From Parasponia andersonii (lineage: Eukaryota; Streptophyta; Magnoliopsida; Rosales; Cannabaceae): a DNA stretch of 64,000 bases. Shown piece by piece: positions 37,147-50,733 of the stretch. Both the position numbers and the translations under genes were made by a program. Below the pieces are notes generated by a model. The model had not been told where the DNA came from. It saw only the letters and a program-made list of their open reading frames with translations, and did no database searches. The stretch covers positions 1,051,874 to 1,115,873 of the forward strand of contig JXTB01000079.1 of NCBI GenBank assembly GCA_002914805.1. The letters are read 5' to 3'. Within the stretch, counting starts at the first letter, position 1; each line of letters opens with the position of its first letter.

Positions 37147-40100
37147 AGTGTAGCGACCCAGAATTTTTGGACCGTTAACTATTTACCTTCTTATCTTATT
37201 TTAAAAAAAAAAGAAATTTAAATGCTAAAAATTCATGACAATTATATATATATATATATATATATATATTTCTTTTTAAGAGATTTATATTCATAACTAA
37301 CAATTTACTTAAATTTTGAAACAAGTAAATACTTTTCAATGGTTAAGTACCCTTTATTTAAATTTGATTATAAACTTTTTATTTAGGTGATTTAAATAAT
37401 ACACAACCATAAAGGGCTCCCAAGTGAGGAGGGGAGTCACATACAGACTACTTAAGTCCCAAGCTCTCCTTAGACAGTTTAGGTGTTTTTGACAGAACCT
37501 CTTGTGTTTTGTATTTATTTAAATCAAAACATTTTCTCTTTTAGATCTTAAAAAAAATATTTGTTTAACTTCTATTAAATCGAAATATATTTTTAAGTTC
37601 AATTCGATTAAACTATGCATTACGAAATAAAATATCAACTTATAAGTATGTTTTCAAACAACATCAAGCTTACATAATTGAAATCATCTGTCTCATAATA
37701 AGAACATATGCGGAAATAATTTTAATGACAGTATTCTATTGTCCGTGCCTTGCATTCATCCCCGCATCAATTCGAGCTAACCCATCAATCAAATCAAATG
37801 TTTCTTTCCTTTGGTACCTATAGCATGGATACTCATAAAATATGAGCTTTCGCCCAGTCTGTATAATGTAATTCTCACAAAACATTTTACTTATAAACAA
37901 ACAATTCTCTCTTTTTTTTTTGAAAGTCCAGTTATGCTGTTTTATGAAATTATTACTTTACGCTTTATTATAAGATATTATATCATGATTTTATCTCATT
38001 CTTAATTGTAAAGTCTTTTATCTTTCTTATGGGCCCTAGTGTACGTATCGAGTGCGCACTATCGAATGGGAAACTAGGAGAGTGACCCAACTAAAAACAC
38101 CCACGGTCATAATCTTAACATACTTTTCCTCGGGAATCCTCGCTTAGAGGAGGTCGGTCTTATTTTTCCTCAGATATCCTCACCTAGTGGAGGTTGATAC
38201 GGCACTTTTAAATTTTTTATCTTATTTACTCTTTTCTTAATATGAGTGGGTACGCTTCAATGAACCCAAACTCATATTTAACTATCATAACATTTCTTTT
38301 GTTAAAGCATGCTGAAGTATTTTCGTGATAACATTGTAAAGAAAGCATATATCATGTTTTTATAGCACAGAAAAAGTATCTCTATAAGCATATATTATAC
38401 ATAGGCCATACAATAATAATATAAAGGCAAGTTAACACATGATATTAATTCAAATATATCATACTGCAAATATGAAACATTTTCAACCATCCATGCTATA
38501 GGTAAAATTGTACTTAGCTCGTAATATGATTGTCCTAGTTCCACTTGTCAATTACGTATGTCTAGATTGAAGTTTGCCATGACGTATACATACTCTATTT
38601 GTTAAAGAAATTTAAAGTGGCCTTATACTGTTTTTTTTTTAAAACTTCTAATTATTTAGTGGGCTTAAAACATTAAAGACCCAGTTTTGATCCTAAAACT
38701 TCTCATTTGAGAAACAATGTCATGATATATTCATTGACTAATTTATACTTTCACTTAGATAGATGAGATTTGATTCTCCTTAACCTTGATCATAGTGATC
38801 TTTTAAATCTATCAATAATTTGGTTGTTGATTTGATTAATATTATCCTAAATCAATTAAGATTCCTTAATTATATTTCTTTTCATCAAATATTTTGAATT
38901 GTTCTTGATTAATTTCTTTATTCATAATTAAGGGTCATAATATGATAACTGAGTCAACCACTCTAACGGTTATACAAATTTAAAATTTAAAATCATACTT
39001 GGACTAAAATATTATTTGGTATTAATCGCTCTTTTTAGGCCTATCACTAAACTTAAGTAAAATATAATTAGAGGCATACATTATTTATTTCCTCTAATTG
39101 ATTTCATGTCTTAAATTTAAGTAAATCTTTTTTTATCCTAATTAGAAATCTAAAATAATTTTTTTTAATTTCTATACCAAATTTCCAACCCAATATTTCA
39201 AGTTTAATAATTTATATTTTTGCCCATAATTTTAAGATTTCTAACATTTATGCCCTCTAATAGTAAATATTGAATTATATCTTATTATTATTTTTGTTAA
39301 AGATTCTTCTTTTATTTACTTTTATACTTTAAAATAGTCTTAAAACTGCCTAAAATAACTTTCTCACATATTTGGCCCATATTTTATCAAAATTATACTT
39401 CTGACCCAAATACTCAAAGTTTTTGCATTTGAGTCCTTCCAACTTTTGAGCACACATTTTTAATTTTTGGAAAGCATTTCTAATGGGTAAAAATCTGTTC
39501 TTAAGGATCTAAGTCTAAATTAATAAGCTTACTTCATTTTCATGCATATTTTAGTCTTCCACTTTTTTGTGTTTAGTCATTTTGATTTTACTATTATTAT
39601 TATTATTATTTAGCATTTATTATTATGAAGTATTCATATTTAGAGGCTTAAGAAATCAATAAAATAAGTCTAAATATAATATAAATTATATAACATCTAA
39701 AATAAGTCAAATATGTTATTACCTATTTATTCTTTTATATAATCACATAACAAGCAAGGTGAGAGAAAAATTACCTTCCAAGCTTGAATCTTCTTTCTTA
39801 CGTCTCCACCATAAAACTAAGTGCTCTATACTCTTGATTATAATTATTAGTTTCTAGAGTCGATGGGTAAAATATTATAGCTTTTGTGGATTTGGAAGAA
39901 AGTGAGGTAGGAAGAGTTTTTTTTTTTTTTTTGAGAAGGAATAATTGGAAATATGAAGATTGTTTTGGCTAAGTAATTTGAAAGGTTAAGTATGGATTTG
40001 AATTGTCAAATGAATGATCTATTTATAGGTCATCCATGGAAGGTATCCAATAATACATACTTTCACATTGCATTAAATAATTCAAGCATCGTTATTATCA

Positions 40101-41100
40101 ATTTATCAATATATCTACTTTTCCTACTCCTTACCTTATCTTTTACTTTATTCTTTTTACTCATCTACTACTTTTGTCTCTAATCTTTCTTCTTTTTCAA
40201 TTATTTGGAATTTAATACCACAAGCTCCCAAAGAAAGTCTCCACTATATTAGTCCTTTTTATACCTTTTAAATTATTTTGGAGACAAAAGTTACTAATTA
40301 GTTTTGTCTATGTCTTCCACTTTCAATTATGGCCACTAATTTCCAAAGAACATTTCTATTATGATTTTTCTTTTTTCCTACCTTTTGAATTACCTACTAA
40401 CTTTATCCCTTTCCTTTTATATTCCACTCATTTAAAGTTATTACCTTCCTAAAGTAAAACTTTACTACTCTTCATCTTTTTCTATAACTTATTTTTCACC
40501 CTTAGATTGATTTGTCTACTTAATTCTTTGTATACTTAAATTCTAGCCATTCAAATTATGGCATGGTACTATTTTGGTGCAACCATTAACTTTAGGTTAT
40601 AAAATGTAATATTTTTTTTAATGTGACATAAATATGTCACATTTTTTAATTAGGTTATATTAATGTACATAATATAATTATTGTAGAATCAATTTATAAT
40701 TAAGGAAAATTAACTTAGAATTTCTAAGTTAAAACAAGGATTAACTATGATTTTCTCACGTAATAAAATTTAACATTAAAATAAAACTACACACATAATT
40801 TCAAGTACTTGTGAATGTAAACTTATTAAAATTCGACACTAAGTTTATAATAATTATACTAATAATGCAAGTTTAAGAGTTCCTAGGGGTTATAGAGAGT
40901 TTATGGTCTTTCACTAAAGATGGGGTCATAGCCTCTATTGCATCAATGGTGGGGTCATAGCCACTTGTACTCACCTGTGATGCTAAGCTAGTGCTCATAT
41001 ATGATGCTATGACATGTGTTATACAAATCAGTCTAAAAATCCTCATGAAGTCATTTTTATTCCAAAACATCACAACTTTCCCAAATAATAATAAAAAAAT
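37147..41100 (+). other. AT-rich DNA, possibly an old gypsy-type LTR
   Basis: The stretch opens with TGTAGCGACCCAGAATTTTT, the kind of start seen in many plant Ty3-gypsy LTRs. A direct pair of CCTCGGGAATCCTCGCTTAG-like blocks lies at about 38120-38200. I find no partner LTR, coding region or clean end, so this is tentative. There is a short (ATT)n tract near 39590. Confidence 0.3.
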
Positions 41101-43278
41101 CAATAAATAATATGCTTAATTTATGAAATTAAGATAATATGTTTAATTTATGAAATTAAGATAATATGTAAAATAATTTAAATAGAATTCAAATTTCGAT
41201 AAAAAGCTGGCAATCGATTTCCTACCTCACTGGGATTGCTATACCTAACTATCGTGTGCTCGTGGTATCTCAATTGCACAATGGATATTTAGTAGACACC
41301 CTGAACACTTTGCTCCTTTATTTCAAAAGGTAAATTATTCACCGTAGCTCCAAATGCTTATAAAGTCATCACTATTGGATCCAAAATACTTGAGATAGCT
41401 CGAATAGCTACATATAGCACATTTAATTCTAGTCTCATGGTCAAAATCAACTCATATATAGAAAAATAAGAAAAGTCAACTCTACCATGTCGGTTTTCTA
41501 TTACTTGAAAATTGATAATATCTATATTTCAAACAAATAACTTCATTCTAGTATTCAAAAATGTTATTTTTCCTCAATTTTAAAAACTCAGCCCAAGGCT
41601 ATTTTTCAAAAATACCATATTTCCCGAGGTAAATGGCCAAATAATAGGTCAGAATACAATAATACTATTTTCAAAATCTAATTTACAAAAATATCAAATT
41701 TTTGTCAGAAAAATGACTCAAACCCAGATTCCTACTTTAAATGTGCCAACCCTTCACCACATTAATTACTAGAACATCTACTTTGTAGAAATTGTTACGA
41801 GAATGCCAAGAATTGCTTAGATAAATACCAAAAACCTTAACTCGGTTATAAAATACAACAACTAAAAGATACATTTTCTTACCCAAGTATCTAAGTTGGG
41901 AAAATAAGGTATAGAATCAAAGAGCTTGATGATACAATGCTCTACTTTCCATAGGTGTTTTTGTTCAGTGATTAGAGTTAAAACTTATAGCTATTAGAAT
42001 GTGAAAAAGGCATCTCGAAAAAATGGAGATTAAACCGTTATGGAAGACGTACTCTCAAATCTTGCATAGCCATGAGCTTTGTCGAAGGGTTATACAGACC
42101 ACAAAGATAGAGGTAGGGTGAGCACTATGTTTGATGACTATTTTCTAAGTTTGCTCTGTCGTATGCTATGTTGAAAAGAGAGGAAGAAAATTGGCTTATC
42201 TCACATTGCCAACTGTTACTCTCTTATAAAAGATTTTTAAATTTCAATTATCGTAAAAACAGTTGAAATAATTGCTCCGATGTCCCTAATTTGAAAAAAA
42301 ATTGCAAATAGGGCCTTTGTCGAATAATTTTGGTGTATTTGCTCCAGTATACTTTTGCAACTTTTCAAAATTGTATGGAGGGGTTTTCACTTTTTTAAAT
42401 GGCACAATCTTAAATTTTCTTAGAAAAACACTTCCCAAAATCGTACTATGGCCTAATTTTGACAAAATCTTGCATTGAAATCCAAAACTTCAAATAGAAG
42501 ATTAAATACCCTTCCAAATTTTGAGAGATTTTACATTCGCAATTTTTTTGATATCAAATGAGAGTACACTGTAAAATATGAGAATGAAGAATGTTTACTA
42601 GTGAGAATCTTCCATTAAAGCTTCACCAACTCTACTATTTGCTCAAACTCTGTATCTACTGAGTTATGATTGTCCGCAATGGGATGGTATTCGAAGGAAA
42701 GTAAAGTGGGATGGAGATTGTGAACTTTGTTTCCTTAGACTGATTGCAAAATCTCTTGTGTTATTTCTCATTTTACTTGTATTTAAGTTGTTTAGGTTAA
42801 AGGAAATAGCTTCTTTTGTGATTATATGAAGGACTAACTCCATAAATCAGAAGTGATTAGCTGAATTTTGAAAGTGTTTTACTTGTATTATGTTTTTAAA
42901 GTTTATCATTACAATGAGTTGTTCTTTGGGGAAAAAAAAAAAAGTTGAGAGTGCACTGTGGAGGGGGTTGGGGTTGCAGAAGAAGAGAGAGGGCCTTAAA
43001 AAAGAAAATGCCCTTTTATATTTTGGTTTTAAATCCATGTATGGAAGTGCATCTTATGCTTAGTGCAATCAAGTCTTTGATCACCACTAACTTTAATTTA
43101 TCGGTGTAAAATAGAATCTCCTATGTAAGAGCAAAAACAAGTCCCTACAATAGTTGTGCCTTGTTTTTTTAACAAAACTTTATTTTAAAGGGCCAGACTA
43201 TGGTAAAACCTCTCCTTTTGGTCCTAGGTAAGGGTCTTTAATTGTAGCCATAAGATCATAATTAGAGAGCTTAGATTA
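41101..43278. other. AT-rich intergenic DNA
   Basis: I see no gene. Phrases at 41590-41720 and 42270-42560 read like degenerate MITE or LTR sequence, but no inverted arms could be paired. Confidence 0.3.
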
Positions 43279-43928
43279 TGTTGATGGAGGTTTTGTCAAC
43301 AATAAATTTAGAAAAATTGCAAGATGTGACTTGTGTAAAAATGGTTATCAATCAAAGCAAAGAAAGAGGCAATAATTTTATAGTGGTTCAGCCCTAAAAA
43401 AGATGAGCCTACGTCCACTGTTTTTCACTATTTTCTGGAGAATTACAAGAACTCAAAATTACAATGTATTGTCCGGAAAGAAGAAGAAAAAATTAAAAAG
43501 GTTCTCTCAAAAATTTCTCAGCCTCCCAAGATCAGAAAAAGTCTCCGATCCCTCACTGAAACATTGAACTCCCTTTATATAGATGAGGATAGATTAACGT
43601 TTCCTAATTATGAGAATGGGTAACTGTACAATCGGGCAATACAATTTGAGTAACAATATAACTGGGTAATCACTTAAATGAGGTAACTGGTCGATCTTTA
43701 AAGAGAAACTTTTGTTTCCCTTTCTTTATAGGTTACCCGTTTGACGAAGCATAGACTAGTCTCCTTTTCATTCTCGTCGCACTTAACTTATTTGGAGAAG
43801 GCCACACATAACTCTTTCGGAAGAGGTTGCACTAACTTATGCGGTTGAGGTTGTATGCAACTCTTTCGAAAGAGGTCGCACTTAATCTTACTCATGCGAC
43901 CTAACATAGGATTTTAGACCGCACAACA
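43279..43928 (-). repeat. Left LTR of the gypsy-type element
   Basis: It is 650 bp, TGTTGATGGAGG to CCGCACAACA, with GGAAGAGGTCGCACTTAA-type subrepeats near its right end. Confidence 0.92.
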
Positions 43929-44199
43929 ATTGCCCCCCAGCTCCATTAGTTCTTCAGGACAAAATAGAGCTTCCTTCTAATGTAAGTACGAGGCTTAAAA
44001 AATGCGACGTCATGACCTAGACTTGAGACTCTTGAAGAGTCGAAGAGTCGTCAGATCTCAAATCTCACATTTTTCAAGATCACGCGTATATTTTTCTGAC
44101 AGATGAAAACGTGTCGCCTTTTCTAAGAAGAATAGCAGAACTCGAGGAGACTTAATGATAGCGATGATGCCAGTTGTCGTCTTAAATCGAATCGTTTCA

Positions 44200-44520
44200 A
44201 ATTTTGAAAGATACCGATTTAATTTCAGAAAAAATCAAATCCCGCGTGAACTTCGGCCTTTAGATCTGAAAATCAAATACCTTGATCTACGGCTGTGATT
44301 TAGCGATGCTTGAGAGATAAATATCGGAAATCAATCCGCTTCTTCATTATAAACTCTCTCGTCTTCCATCTTTCTAAAACCCAAAGTATTTCAGAGCAAC
44401 TCCTCCAGCGTCGTTTCGTTCTTTAGCTCGCACAGTTCTAGTATCTTCTTTGACAGAGTTACCACAATCCTTCAGACCATATCTCAATCCTTCTGTTTTT
44501 ATGAAAGGTTAGTATATTTC
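44200..44520 (+). promoter_or_regulatory. Antisense promoter-like stretch inside the gypsy-type element
   Basis: On the plus strand, opposite to gag, a clear TATAAA (44348-44353) is followed by a CT-rich leader-like sequence (CTCTCTCGTCTTCC) and an ATG-AAAG|GTTAGT arrangement near 44500 resembling a first exon with a donor. Tat-lineage gypsy elements are known to carry antisense genes near the 3' LTR; this may be such a promoter remnant. The functional role is inference only. Confidence 0.4.
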
Positions 44521-44924
44521 TTTTCTCCTATTGTTCTTCGTCTATTCTCGAAAAAACTTATTTTCAGTTTTTATTTCTAGGAATTGAAACAAACTGTAGA
44601 ATCCAAATGACCTGAATAAGAACCCATCCCACATTCGGATGGACTGGAATGGGAATTTTCAGATCCCCTTTACCAGTTCGTAGAATAGACTCTTTTCTAG
44701 ACAATGGACAAAGAGGAACTCATAAAAGAGTTTTTAGGGTCTGAAACCCTATTTATTTATTTATTTTTGACGAACTGCTCGAGTACTTTTTATGAATCCG
44801 TAGACCGATTAGGAAAAATTTGATGAGCTTGGAGGACATGTCAAATAATAAATCCTCCAGATCTTTAATGGGTTCAGTTCTAACCTCTTCGTCAATTTCT
44901 CGAGGATCGAAGTCTTCGCTGGTC

Positions 44925-45052
44925 GTATTGATTGACGCTTTAACTGACGGTTCGACTGACGCTTTGTCTGACGCTTCAACTGATGCTTTGACTAACGCTC
45001 CAATTGATGCTTTGACTGATGTTTTGCCCGATGTTTCGACTGACGCTTTTTT
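44925..45052 (-). repeat. Short in-frame repeat (KASV/EASV-type) in the gypsy remains
   Basis: About ten units of 12 bp (GACGCTTTRACT and variants on the plus strand) read on the minus strand as repeated KASV, EASD and EPSV. They lie ahead of a DPREIDEE-type linker. Confidence 0.8.
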
Positions 45053-47592
45053 TGGTAGCTGGACCATCATTGTGCGAGGCGTCGCATCCTTTGCTACGAG
45101 TTTCAACAAGTTATTATAACAAATCCGCGCATCATATTGGTTTCCTTGCACCTTGCCTACCCCGTGTTGGGTCGGGAATTTCATAGTGAGATTGTAGATT
45201 GAAGTGAGAGCTCAAAGTTCCCTCAGTGTCGGTCTTCCCAGCACATCATTGAATACGGAGGGGCAATTTACCACCAAAAATTGGGTCATTATCGTTGAAA
45301 CCCTAGGATAGGTTCCAACGTTGACCATTAATTCAATCATGCCCATAGGCATTAGGCTGTCACCAGTGAAACCATAGAGCGGAGTGACGGTAGGCTTCAA
45401 GTCGCTCTCATTCAACCCCATCTTCTTAAAGGCGTCGTAATACAGGATGTTAACAACACTCCCGTTATCAACTAATACTCACCACAACTGTGTGCTTCCA
45501 CAATTAATTTTCATGACCAATGTATCATTATGCGGATAATGGACCTCCCTTGTGTCCTGTTCTGTGAAGGTAATGTCCATATCTGGTACTCGTTGAAGTT
45601 TGTGTGGTCGCTGCTCAAGGTGCATGACGTTAGTCAATAGCTATTGTCGAGCTTCTCGTGCATACCTGTCTTGAGCCCTTTTTGAATTTCCATCAATATG
45701 CGGTCCTCCAAAGATAGTTCATACTTCGCGTTGAATTTCTGGAGGTCGCTGTTAGTTTTCTTCTCGCCTTTTGTTATTCTGCCTGGTGTATTACTGCAGT
45801 CGCCCTTCTTTAATCAATCTTTTAATTTCATCCTTCAAGGCATAGCAATTATTGATGTCATGTCCAATGTCATTGTGATACCAGCAGAACTTATTGGGGA
45901 CGCGCTTTGCTCTATCCCGTTTCATAGGTTCCGGTTGATGGTATCGCTCCTGCTGATTTATGACCGCATAGATATGATCTATGGGTGCATTTAATTCGGT
46001 ATGATTGTTGAACCGCATGGGAGCTCTTAAAATCTCCTGCTTTTTAGTTCTAGGCTGATTCTCCATCAATAGTTCATTACTCCTTTTGTTTTTCTTATTA
46101 CTGTTATTGTTGGTCGTGATCGCGTCTTTAGTAGCATATTTCCTTCCTTCTTTCTTTGTCTTTTGAAGATTCTCGTGCGAAGATTCTACCCTCAGATGCT
46201 GACCAACTTTTCGGTAGAAGTCTAAAAGAGTTCTACATTCTCACTCAAGTAATTCCTCCCAGAGTTTAGTTTCTGGTCGCACCCTAACCATCATGAGAGT
46301 TAAGACTCTCTCTTCAGGTGGGTTATTGACCTTTGCTAACTCTGAGGTGAATCGGTTGAGATAAGATCGTAGAGTTTCCTCTAGACCTTATCGAATTGCA
46401 GACAAGCTAATAAGTGGAACAGTGAAATTCTTTGCAGCTTGAAACTGTCTCAAGAACTCTGTCTGAAGTTGTTATCAGGACAAGATTGAGCCGGATTTGA
46501 GTCCTCGAAACCACTTTTTTGCTGCTCCTGAGAGAGTTACAGCAAAACATCTACAACGTGCATGATCATTGATACGATGGAGTTCCATCAGGTCACTGAA
46601 GTGGTCCATATAGTCCTGTGGATCAGTTTTCCCATCAAAAGTATTTACTGTGGGAAGTCTGAATCCAATAGGTAGGGCAGTAGCTCGAACTTCTTCGCTG
46701 AATGGCGATTGACGATACCCATCAGCGAGCTCATCGTCCCAACCAGCAAGTGCGTCTAATGCGATCCTTAAATTGTGAACATCGACGTTCGGAGAGAGAG
46801 CATTATCTCTTATTGGCGGCAAGGGCAGCCTTTGATCATTATCTCTATGTATGGCAGGTTGGTCAGGTAGAGTCTTCTGCGATCTGTGAGAGGAATCCAG
46901 CGAAATAGTACGACGAGATCGGCTTTGGTCGTTATGATGCGATACGGATCGTTCATGACCACATCGCCGCTCCAAGTGTTTTCTTAGGTCTGTAGGATTT
47001 TGTCTCGACTCTCTGTTGATTCTTTCGAAGACGCTTCTTGATTGACGTTTTTGTTCGTTGTTTAAGCGATCTTGATTACCAGTGGATTTGCGAGAAGGTT
47101 GTCCACGATCACGGTAAATGCTTAAATTCTCTGTACCAGATTCTAGAGGCAAGTTTGCGACTTTACATTTTCCCTTGGAGATACGATCTTCATGACATTC
47201 TTGCTGGGTTCTTAGCTGGTCGCATTTCCTTGTCTCTAGGATCTGTATTCCTTTCTCAGGTAGTTGAGCAGGACGTTCTCTGGGATGTTCGTGCTGTGGT
47301 AGGGTCACCATCTGTCCTTCAGTAAGTCATCGTAGGGAGTTATTGATCTAGTTAGTGATTTGCTGAAGGTTCACCAATGTCTCTTCCATGCGATCCTGTC
47401 TCTGAGCAAGGTTTTCTGATGCGGTCATAGTAGGCTGATTCATGAGCAGGGTCTGCCTGTGCAGCAGCAATGTTTTGGGGTTGGTTTTGGCTAGTTCTGG
47501 TGACTCTGGTAGTGTTTCTGGTGTTTGCCATTATTAAAAAAGCGAAATTTGACAAACTGTTTTGCCGGAATAGCCCCCCTTCTAGCACCAAT

Positions 47593-48242
47593 TGTTGATG
47601 GAGGTTTTGTCAACAATAAATTTAGAAAAATTGCGAGATGTGGCTTATGTGAAAAGGGTTATCAATCAAAGTAAATAAAAAGACAAGAATTTTATAGTGA
47701 TTCAGCCCCAAAAAAGATGAGCCTACGTCCACTATTTTTCACTATTTTCTGGAGAATTACAAGAACTCAAAATTACAATGTATTGTCCGGAAAGAAGAAG
47801 AAAAAATTAAAAAGGTTCTCTCAAAAATTCCTCAGTCTCCCAAGATCAGAAAAAGTCCCCGATCTCTCACTGAAATATTGAACTCCCTTTATATAGATGA
47901 GGATAGCTCAACATTTCCCAATTGTGAGAATGGGTAATTGTACAATCAAGCAATACAATTTGAGTAACAATATAACTGGGTAATCACTTAAATGAGGTAA
48001 CTGATCGATCTTTAAAGAGAAATTTTTGTTTCCCTTTCTTTGTAGGTTACCCATTTGACGAAGCGTAGACTAGTCGCCTTTTCATTCTGGTCGCACTTAA
48101 CTTATTCGGAGGAGGTCACATGTAACTCTTTCGGAAGAGGTCGCACTAATTTATGTGGTTGAGGTCGCATGCAACTCTTTCGGAAGAGGTCGTACTTAAT
48201 CTTACTCATGCGACCTGACTTAGGATTTTAGACCGCACAACA
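47593..48242 (-). repeat. Right LTR of the gypsy-type element
   Basis: It is 650 bp, the same length as the left LTR, and differs at scattered positions. Confidence 0.92.
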
Positions 48243-48247
48243 GATTA

Positions 48248-48822
48248 CATAGCCCATAATTTTACCACACCCTACACCCTTATGCACACTGTAATTTTTC
48301 TCTTTTGTTTCTTCTTCTAGGATTTTTTTTTCTCTATAAATAAATTTCGATATTAGATTGTAGAAGACTCGTCGAAGATTAAGCTCTCAAAGATCAATGG
48401 CCAAGTTCCACATGTGACCGACACAGCTCCTGATGAGTTCAAGAAGGTGAACCAACGTGCCTTCACTCTAATTCAATGGGTGATTTTTTTTTAAGCACTG
48501 AGGAATTAGTTTGTGTTTTTTCTAATCCATATTTGATGCATAAAAACCATAGAAAACCGATTGTTACGGAAATGAGAAATGGACGAAGAAGAAAATAAAC
48601 ACCCAAAATAAAACTTACAAGAGAGAATTTTCAACACTAGCCAATTTCTATTAGAATTATACCAGTTAATACTCAAGAGAATATTACACCTCTTTCACAC
48701 AACTCACAGCTGTTTGTATGCCTCATTTTAGCAATACAAACTATTTTCTCACACGAATCTCAAACAGTTGAGATGACTTACTCTTAACTTTTTATACTAC
48801 ATATAACATTTAATAAAAATCT
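48248..48822. other. Intergenic DNA with a short protein-like stretch
   Basis: At about 48383-48480 (+) the sequence reads KINGQVPHVTDTAPDEFKKV, continuing NQRAFTLIQW, before a T-rich tract. It looks like a coding fragment, but I cannot assign it to a family. The rest is AT-rich. Confidence 0.35.
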
Positions 48823-48831
48823 CATCTATTT

Positions 48832-50733
48832 TTTTGATAACTAGAAACTTCATTAAAAAAAAAAACCAATAGCCCAAACGGGAGGAGAGTTTACAATTAC
48901 TGAATCGTGTCCTGGCATACACCAAAAGGAACATCAGTAATTCTTACAATACTAAAAGCATGAGAAACACAAGCCCAAGCAGCTAGATTATGGGCAAAGA
49001 AATTACAAGTTCTTAGTACAAAAATAATATAAATAGAAGAAATTTCAGCCATTAAGCTCTTCATCTGGTCAAGGGTATATTTTACTATCCAATCCTCTGT
49101 ACCTTTATCGTTCCACATGTTGACCAATGGTAGGCAATCGAATTCAATAACCACTTAGGCCAATGTTGTTCTCATGCTAGATGAATTCCAAGTAACATTG
49201 TAGTCGCTTCTGCAATCAGAGAGTCAGTGAGTTGGATAACGGAAGTGCAAGCATCAAGGATTGTACCCTGGTCATCCCGAGCCACTGCTGCAACAATAGC
49301 CACATCATTTTTGATAGCCATGTCAACATTGATTTTGATCCAGGGAGAAAGAAGAGGTAGCCAGCACGTAGGATGGACATTGAGTTGATCGTGGTCGTGG
49401 TCACTTGACAACAACACCTGCTTATAGTTCTACAATTGCATAGAGAGAGAGAGAGAGAGAGAGAGAGAGCAGATTATAGTCATAACACCCCTACCTCCAT
49501 TATCATGAGAGATCAGATTGTGTTCTATCCTCATTGCTTCCACACACAGTGAGGCAAATAGTAGAAATTCATTATAGGTTGGGTCGTGGTTAGGCACCAC
49601 TTTTCCAGTAGAAAGCTTCAAGCAGCAATCTTTAACATCTATAAAGCAAAAATGTTCAGTCCTAATTCCCTATGACGAAGCGAAACAAATTTGTCTAGCA
49701 AACTCACATTTGCAGAAAACACGAAACATTGTTTCTGGTTTTGTTGTCCTGAAGATCAAACACTTCGTTCCGCCTTGTTGGTAAGATATTGTGGCAAATT
49801 CACCACTACAACATTTGAAGCTGCGGATGTAACTTAGATGTCCAAAGAGCTTTCCACAGGCGAGACTCCAGGCTGACTTCTTCGTTAGAGGAGATAAGAG
49901 CTTGGTATCTCTTCACCGAGAAGGAACCCATGTTAGTCAAAGGCCAGAACCATTTGTTGGAACTTATACTCTTGTACCCCAAATGCTGGATTAAGGGATG
50001 GTTCCATTCTCTTGAGTCAGTGAGGATATCATTGAGTAATACTCTATTTAGTGGGCCTTGAACTCTAGGCAACGGTCTAAATCCAGGGATGGTGGGTGCC
50101 CAAGGATCATTTTAGATATCAATAATTGCACCCCAGCATGGATGGAAGCATGCACCAGTCATTAGAATGTCCCTTCTTTTCAGAATGGCCTTCCAAACCC
50201 AAGACTCTCCTTTGGTAGGTTGGATAAAATAAAATTCACTTCCACGTAAGTACTTCGCTTGGACCACATCTAACCACAGCGAAGGTTCTTCTGTCAATAC
50301 TTTTCATCCCTATTTTGCTAGATATATGTTATTGATTGTGCTCATCTGCCGAAAGCCTAGTCCTCCCAAACTTTTTGGCTTACAACAGGATTCCCAAGAT
50401 TTTAGATAGAGGTGTCGCTTGTCCCTATTTACTCCCTACTAGAAATCACGAATAACAGGATCAATTTTAGAGCAAATAGTTCTTGGAATCGTGAGAGACA
50501 CAAGAGTATATACCAGAACTGCCATCCCCACTGCCTTGGCTAATACGTCTCTACCAACCTGAGATAAACATCGGGCCTTCCACCCCGCAAATTTAGTTAG
50601 GACCTTGTCCACCAGAAGTCAGAAATCATGAGCTCGGGATTTAGAAAACAGAAATGGTAAACCCAGGTATCAACCTTGGCTCCGAATTGGTTTGAAGCCC
50701 AGGATTCTCACTAGCTCTTTAGCCTTCGTACCA
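48832..50733 (-). mobile_element. 5'-truncated L1-type LINE
   Basis: On the minus strand, in order: the end of the reverse transcriptase region (LGLPFLFSKSRA, then KFAGWKARCLSQVGRDVL, about 50690-50540), the SLGGLGFRQMSTINNIYLAK block (about 50390-50310), SLWLDVVQAKYL (about 50280), a zf-RVT-like segment (50072-49806) and an RNase H-like domain (INVDMAIKNDVAIVAAVARD near 49330, to 48897). It ends TTTCTAGTTATC plus a short A tail. The nine bases CATCTATTT flank it at 48823-48831 and 50734-50742, a likely target duplication. Only the last third of ORF2 is present; it has several stops and frameshifts, including stops right after the VIRDF and IYLAK blocks. It is non-functional. Confidence 0.87.
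49440..49469. repeat. (AG)n microsatellite in the LINE
   Basis: About 30 bp of AG dinucleotides. Confidence 0.9.

Larger units (their letters stand above)
43279..48242 (-). mobile_element. Ty3-gypsy-type element with gag and protease-like remains only
   Basis: The 650-bp LTRs at 43279-43928 and 47593-48242 are flanked by a perfect GATTA duplication (43274-43278 and 48243-48247). A purine tract (GCTGGGGGGCAA) borders the left LTR and a putative primer binding site (TGGTGCTAGAAGGGG) borders the right one. On the minus strand, gag-like sequence starts near 47531 and carries TFDGKTDPQDYMDHFSDLME at about 46600; a knuckle-like segment (CWYHNDIGHDINNC) lies near 45880 and a protease-like end (DVLGRPTLREL) near 45220. 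No reverse transcriptase, RNase H or integrase is recognisable in the 3.66-kb interior, so it resembles non-autonomous gag-bearing elements. The gag style suggests the Tat/Athila side of gypsy. The LTRs differ by about 7 % by eye. It is broken, with about five interruptions in what remains. Confidence 0.88.
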
